From: Torreya grandis | Lineage: Eukaryota; Streptophyta; Pinopsida; Cupressales; Taxaceae | NCBI GenBank assembly: GCA_037957365.1 | Contig: JARHVA010003261.1 | Coordinates: 302,501 to 366,500, forward strand | Reading direction: 5' to 3' | DNA length: 64,000 nt | In this document: in pieces, positions 61,220 through 64,000 of the stretch | Layout: the number at the start of each line of letters is the position of its first letter | Position numbering within the stretch: position 1 is the stretch's first letter | Translations under genes and position numbers: made by a program | The notes under the pieces: generated by a model | Databases searched by the model: none | What the model was told of the DNA's origin: nothing | What the model saw: the letters and a program-made list of their open reading frames with translations, nothing else

Positions 61220-62760
61220 GGACAAGCTTATACAGATGATTCAGTGTTATTTTTTGAGGCCATTGGTATACTCAAGTGGGATGTTGCTATGTATGATGAG
61301 TATTCTTCATTGATGAAGAATGATACTTGGGATCTTGTCCCTCTTCTTAAGGGAAGAAAACTTGTAAAATGTAAATGGGTCTATAGGACCAAATATGCTA
61401 TAGATGGATTAATAGATAAGTACAAAGCTAGATTGGTAGTTAAGGTTTTTTCACAGGTTGAAGAGGTTGATTACTCTGAGACTTTTTCCCCTGTAGCTAA
61501 GATGGATTCTATTCAGCTTGTACTCTCTCTTGCTGCTTCACATTCTTGCTCTATTTTTTAGATGGATGTGAAGAGTGCTTTCTTGCATGGTGATCTCCAT
61601 GAGGAGATCTATATGGATCAACCTCTAGGATTTGTCTAGGACTCATCATTGGTTTGTAGACTCTATCATTCTCTTTATGGCCTCAAACAAGCTCATAGAG
61701 CTTGGTATGAGAAGATGGATAGTTTTCTTTTGTGTTCTGGTTTTATTCGCTGTGAGTCAGATCACAATGTATACATCTTGAAGCAAGGTGAGGAGCTTGT
61801 CATATTGGTTTTGTATGTTGATGATCTCATCCTCACTACAAAGTTTAGATTCCTTGATACATGACATCAAGGACAAGTTGGAAAATAGGTTTGATATGAC
61901 AGATCTAGGACTTCTACATTATTTTCTTGGTCTTCAAGTTTTTTAGTCTTCTGAGGGCATCTCTATTAGACAACAGAAGTATGCGATAGATCTTCTTCAT
62001 CGATTTGGCATGGATGATTGCAAGCCTATCCCACTCCATATCAGTCAGGTATTGTGTTGTCTACCACTTGTATGACTCCTCTTGTTGATCCAACTTTGTA
62101 TAGGCAACTTTATAGGTAGTCTTTTATACCTGACTCATACCAGTCCTGACATCACATTTGCTATGAACCTTGTCTCTCGATTCTCACATGAGCCTCATGA
62201 GAGTAATTAGCAAGTATCCAAGCATATTTTGTGTTACATTCAGGGCACCACTCACTTTGGTATACATTACACACCACATAGTTCTACACAGCTTGTTGGA
62301 TACACTGACTCTAATTGGGCTGTTGATGTTGACACTCGCAAGTCCACTTGCAGATTCGCTTTCACACTTGGTTTAGGTCTAGTTGCTTGGGCATGCACAA
62401 AGTAGACTGCTATTGCATTGTCCTCTACTGAGGTTGAGTATCGAGGTGTTGTCAAAGCTAGGAAGGAGACACTTTGACTTTGACAATTTCTTGGAGCGTT
62501 TGGCTTTACACAACAGGGTCCTACTACTCTTTGGTGTGACAACCAAAGTGAGATTTCTATTTCATGCAATCTTGTTGAGCATCAATGGATAAAACACATT
62601 GAGATTCACATGCACTTCATTCAACATCTTATTCAGGATGGAGTTCTTTCTTTGGAGTTTATGCCTACAGCTAAGCAGATTACAGACATCTTCACTAAAC
62701 CTTTGGCTTCTCCTCGTTATCTTCAGTTGTGAGTGATGCTTGGGATGAAGGAAGTTGTCT
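61220..62760 (+). pseudogene. pol: Copia reverse transcriptase and RNase H pseudogene
   Basis: RT begins with the open piece 61244-61561 (MKNDTWDLVPL, VKCKWVYRTKY, DKYKARLVVK, DYSETFSPVAK). A TAG at 61559-61561 follows, then MDVKSAFLHGDL. LYGLKQAHRAWY is near 61674. The catalytic LYVDDLILT is intact at 61811-61837. A frameshift follows immediately (near 61840). FDMTDLGLLHYFLGLQV then appears near 61890. RNase H is read in pieces: GYTDSNWAVDVDTRKST near 62298-62348, ALSSTEVEYRG near 62420, LWCDNQSE near 62530, and DIFTKPLASPRYLQL near 62687. At least two more shifts and several stops are present. Confidence 0.88.
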
Positions 62761-62892
62761 TTGGGGGTGATTTCCCATGAAGTCCTTCCTTTCATTATTT
62801 TTCATATATTTTGATTGGTTTGTACATGGGTACCTTATCAGGCCTAGTAGTTGGGACCCATATTTGTTTGTCATTCTCCCTATGTTTTGCTT

Positions 62893-62901
62893 AAGGGAGG
62901 G
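62893..62901 (+). other. Polypurine tract of the copia element
   Basis: AAGGGAGGG lies directly before the TGTTAG start of the 3' LTR, the expected plus-strand primer site. Confidence 0.9.
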
Positions 62902-63308
62902 TGTTAGAATAATGAATATTTAAGCTTACCTAGGGTTATTAGAGTAATTTATTTATTACCTAGGGTTAATTTTATTTACCTAGGATAAATTGCTTTATTG
63001 TTGATAGATTCTCAACAATATATTTGTCCATAGTATTTGAAAACAATAGTTTCTTTTCTCTATTTTGTAATCACAAAAAAATAGTTTGTTGTGATGAAAC
63101 AAACTATTTGTATTATATATAATTTACAATCTATGAGAAAATAATGAGAGATTAATGAGAGAATACAAAGAATTTATAGGATTATCACCTATTTTTTAGG
63201 TGTGAGAAATTTATTTTATTCTCTGATATTATTTGTAGGTTATTTGTTGTGGGTTCTTTCTCCTAGATTGATCATGTGGATCCTGTGTATCTCCAGCTCA
63301 TTCTTTCA
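62902..63308 (+). repeat. 3' LTR of the copia element
   Basis: Same length as the 5' LTR (407 bp) with about 23 substitutions and no net indel. It ends CTCATTCTTTCA before TSD TTGAG. Confidence 0.95.
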
Positions 63309-63313
63309 TTGAG
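63309..63313. repeat. Target-site duplication TTGAG (right copy)
   Basis: Matches 57220-57224 exactly. Confidence 0.95.
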
Positions 63314-64000
63314 AACCTTCCAGATAAAAAAAAAATTCTTTACTGCAATTGAGGATGAGTAACTCCTTGTGATTGAAAGGTCATCCACAAAGAGAACTAA
63401 ATAAAAAGTGATTCATCCTACCATAAAATGTAATTATTTGTATTATAATGGAATCTAATAAACCCAACTAAAATAATAAAAGAGTCCATATTGGCGTACA
63501 AAGCATGAACATCTTATTTGAGGGCATAAATAGATTTCTAAAGTTTGCAAACTAAGGAATAATCTTTCAGAAAACATTGTGTTTGATCCATGTATATCTC
63601 CTTCTTGAGGTTACCATGAATAAAATAACTTTTCGTATCTATATAATGAACATCCAAATGATGTTATGTGGTAATGTGAAGAGTGAGTCAGATTAAGTTC
63701 ATTTTTCCAACTGGGGAAAAAGTCTTGGTATTATCAATTCCAGGTACCTAAGAAAAAACTTTAGCTACCAAACATGTTTTAAACTTGTCTATCGACCCAT
63801 TTCTTATAAAAACATTGATATATCCATCTATATTAAATTATTTTTATTCTCTTATGGTAAGTGAAAAATGTTGTGGTATAAAAAGGGGCCTACCTATGGA
63901 CATGATTTTCTTGAAATTTCATAAATCTAAACTTCTATAGATAATTTGAGATGGCTACACTCAAAATTTCAAAATGGTGTAAGAATATGAACTGCATCAT
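63314..64000 (-). pseudogene. Ty1/copia RT relic, 5' part of the interrupted host element
   Basis: The minus strand, entering from the window edge, reads GSIDKFKTCLVAKVFS near 63790, then KTFSPVGKM near 63700. YFIHGNLKKEIYMDQ follows near 63620, the F-L-H-G-x-L-x-E-E-I-Y-M-x-Q-P block. LFVDDLSITRS-like sequence is near 63395-63360, a decayed Y-V-D-D catalytic block. The sequence then meets the TTGAG junction, and the same protein continues at 57219 with MINFGLIDYFLGI. The N-terminal pol and gag lie beyond the window. Confidence 0.75.

Larger units (their letters stand above)
57225..63308 (+). mobile_element. Structurally complete, inactive Ty1/copia retrotransposon (6084 bp)
   Basis: Two 407-bp LTRs (57225-57631 and 62902-63308), an iMet PBS at 57632-57643, a PPT at 62893-62901 and a perfect 5-bp TSD. 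The domain order gag, protease, integrase, RT, RNase H identifies Ty1/copia. The LTRs differ at about 23 of 407 positions (about 94% identity), so the insertion is fairly old. Every coding domain has stops or frameshifts. It lies within an older copia relic of opposite orientation (56395-57219 and 63314-64000). Lineage within copia is not assigned. Confidence 0.95.

Overview
The window looks like an intergenic, transposon-filled stretch of a land-plant nuclear genome. It is very AT-rich, has no intact host gene that I can recognise, and is built from nested retroelement relics: Ty1/copia, a Ty3/gypsy-type gag, plant LINEs, and LTR elements primed by initiator-Met tRNA. A large-genome plant such as a gymnosperm would fit, but that is an impression and not something shown here. 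Nearly all coding traces are pseudogenes with stops and frameshifts. The only long open frame that is not obviously decayed is in a compact LTR element at 18753-23361. All identities and counts are by eye.

Layout. (1) 1-8825 and 26255-about 35095 are the two arms of a large inverted duplication. They are roughly 90% identical where sampled and nearly free of large indels: paired coordinates sum to about 35082-35104 throughout. Each arm carries, in one orientation, a gypsy-type gag relic followed by a LINE reverse-transcriptase/zinc-knuckle relic, plus part of a 2.2-kb LTR-like repeat. The left arm runs off the window. (2) The 17.4-kb spacer holds AT-rich sequence, an old ~85-bp minisatellite (11975-12875), a GC-richer island (16665-17130), a third LINE split in two (17720-18747 and 23367-24450), and a ~115-bp tandem array (25575-26110). 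The LINE is split by the LTR element at 18753-23361 (TSD GGTAT). (3) 34160-41800 is a copia gag/protease/integrase relic on the minus strand flanked by two direct 2.2-kb LTR-like repeats. Its integrase is interrupted by a ~1.4-kb insertion that contains a perfect 439-bp tandem duplication. (4) 46479-48225 is an 894-bp tandem duplication carrying long ATG/AAT microsatellites. (5) 50320-51970 is another minus-strand copia RT/RNase H relic. (6) 56395-64000 is a minus-strand copia relic split by a structurally complete but dead 6.1-kb copia element (57225-63308; two 407-bp LTRs, PBS, PPT, TSD TTGAG).

The most unusual object is the 4.6-kb element at 18753-23361. It has 1.47-kb LTRs, an iMet PBS, a PPT and a perfect TSD, but its 1.66-kb interior has no gag-pol. 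Instead it encodes one frame of unknown function: a 365-399-codon acidic/coiled-coil protein, then an in-frame TAA, then 134 more codons ending near a hydrophobic segment. Its LTR terminus is repeated about three times in ~55-bp units, and one unit carries a 12-nt copy of the primer-binding site. Its LTR also contains clustered CGACGTCG palindromes. It appears to be a non-autonomous retrotransposon that depends on another element for reverse transcription and integration.
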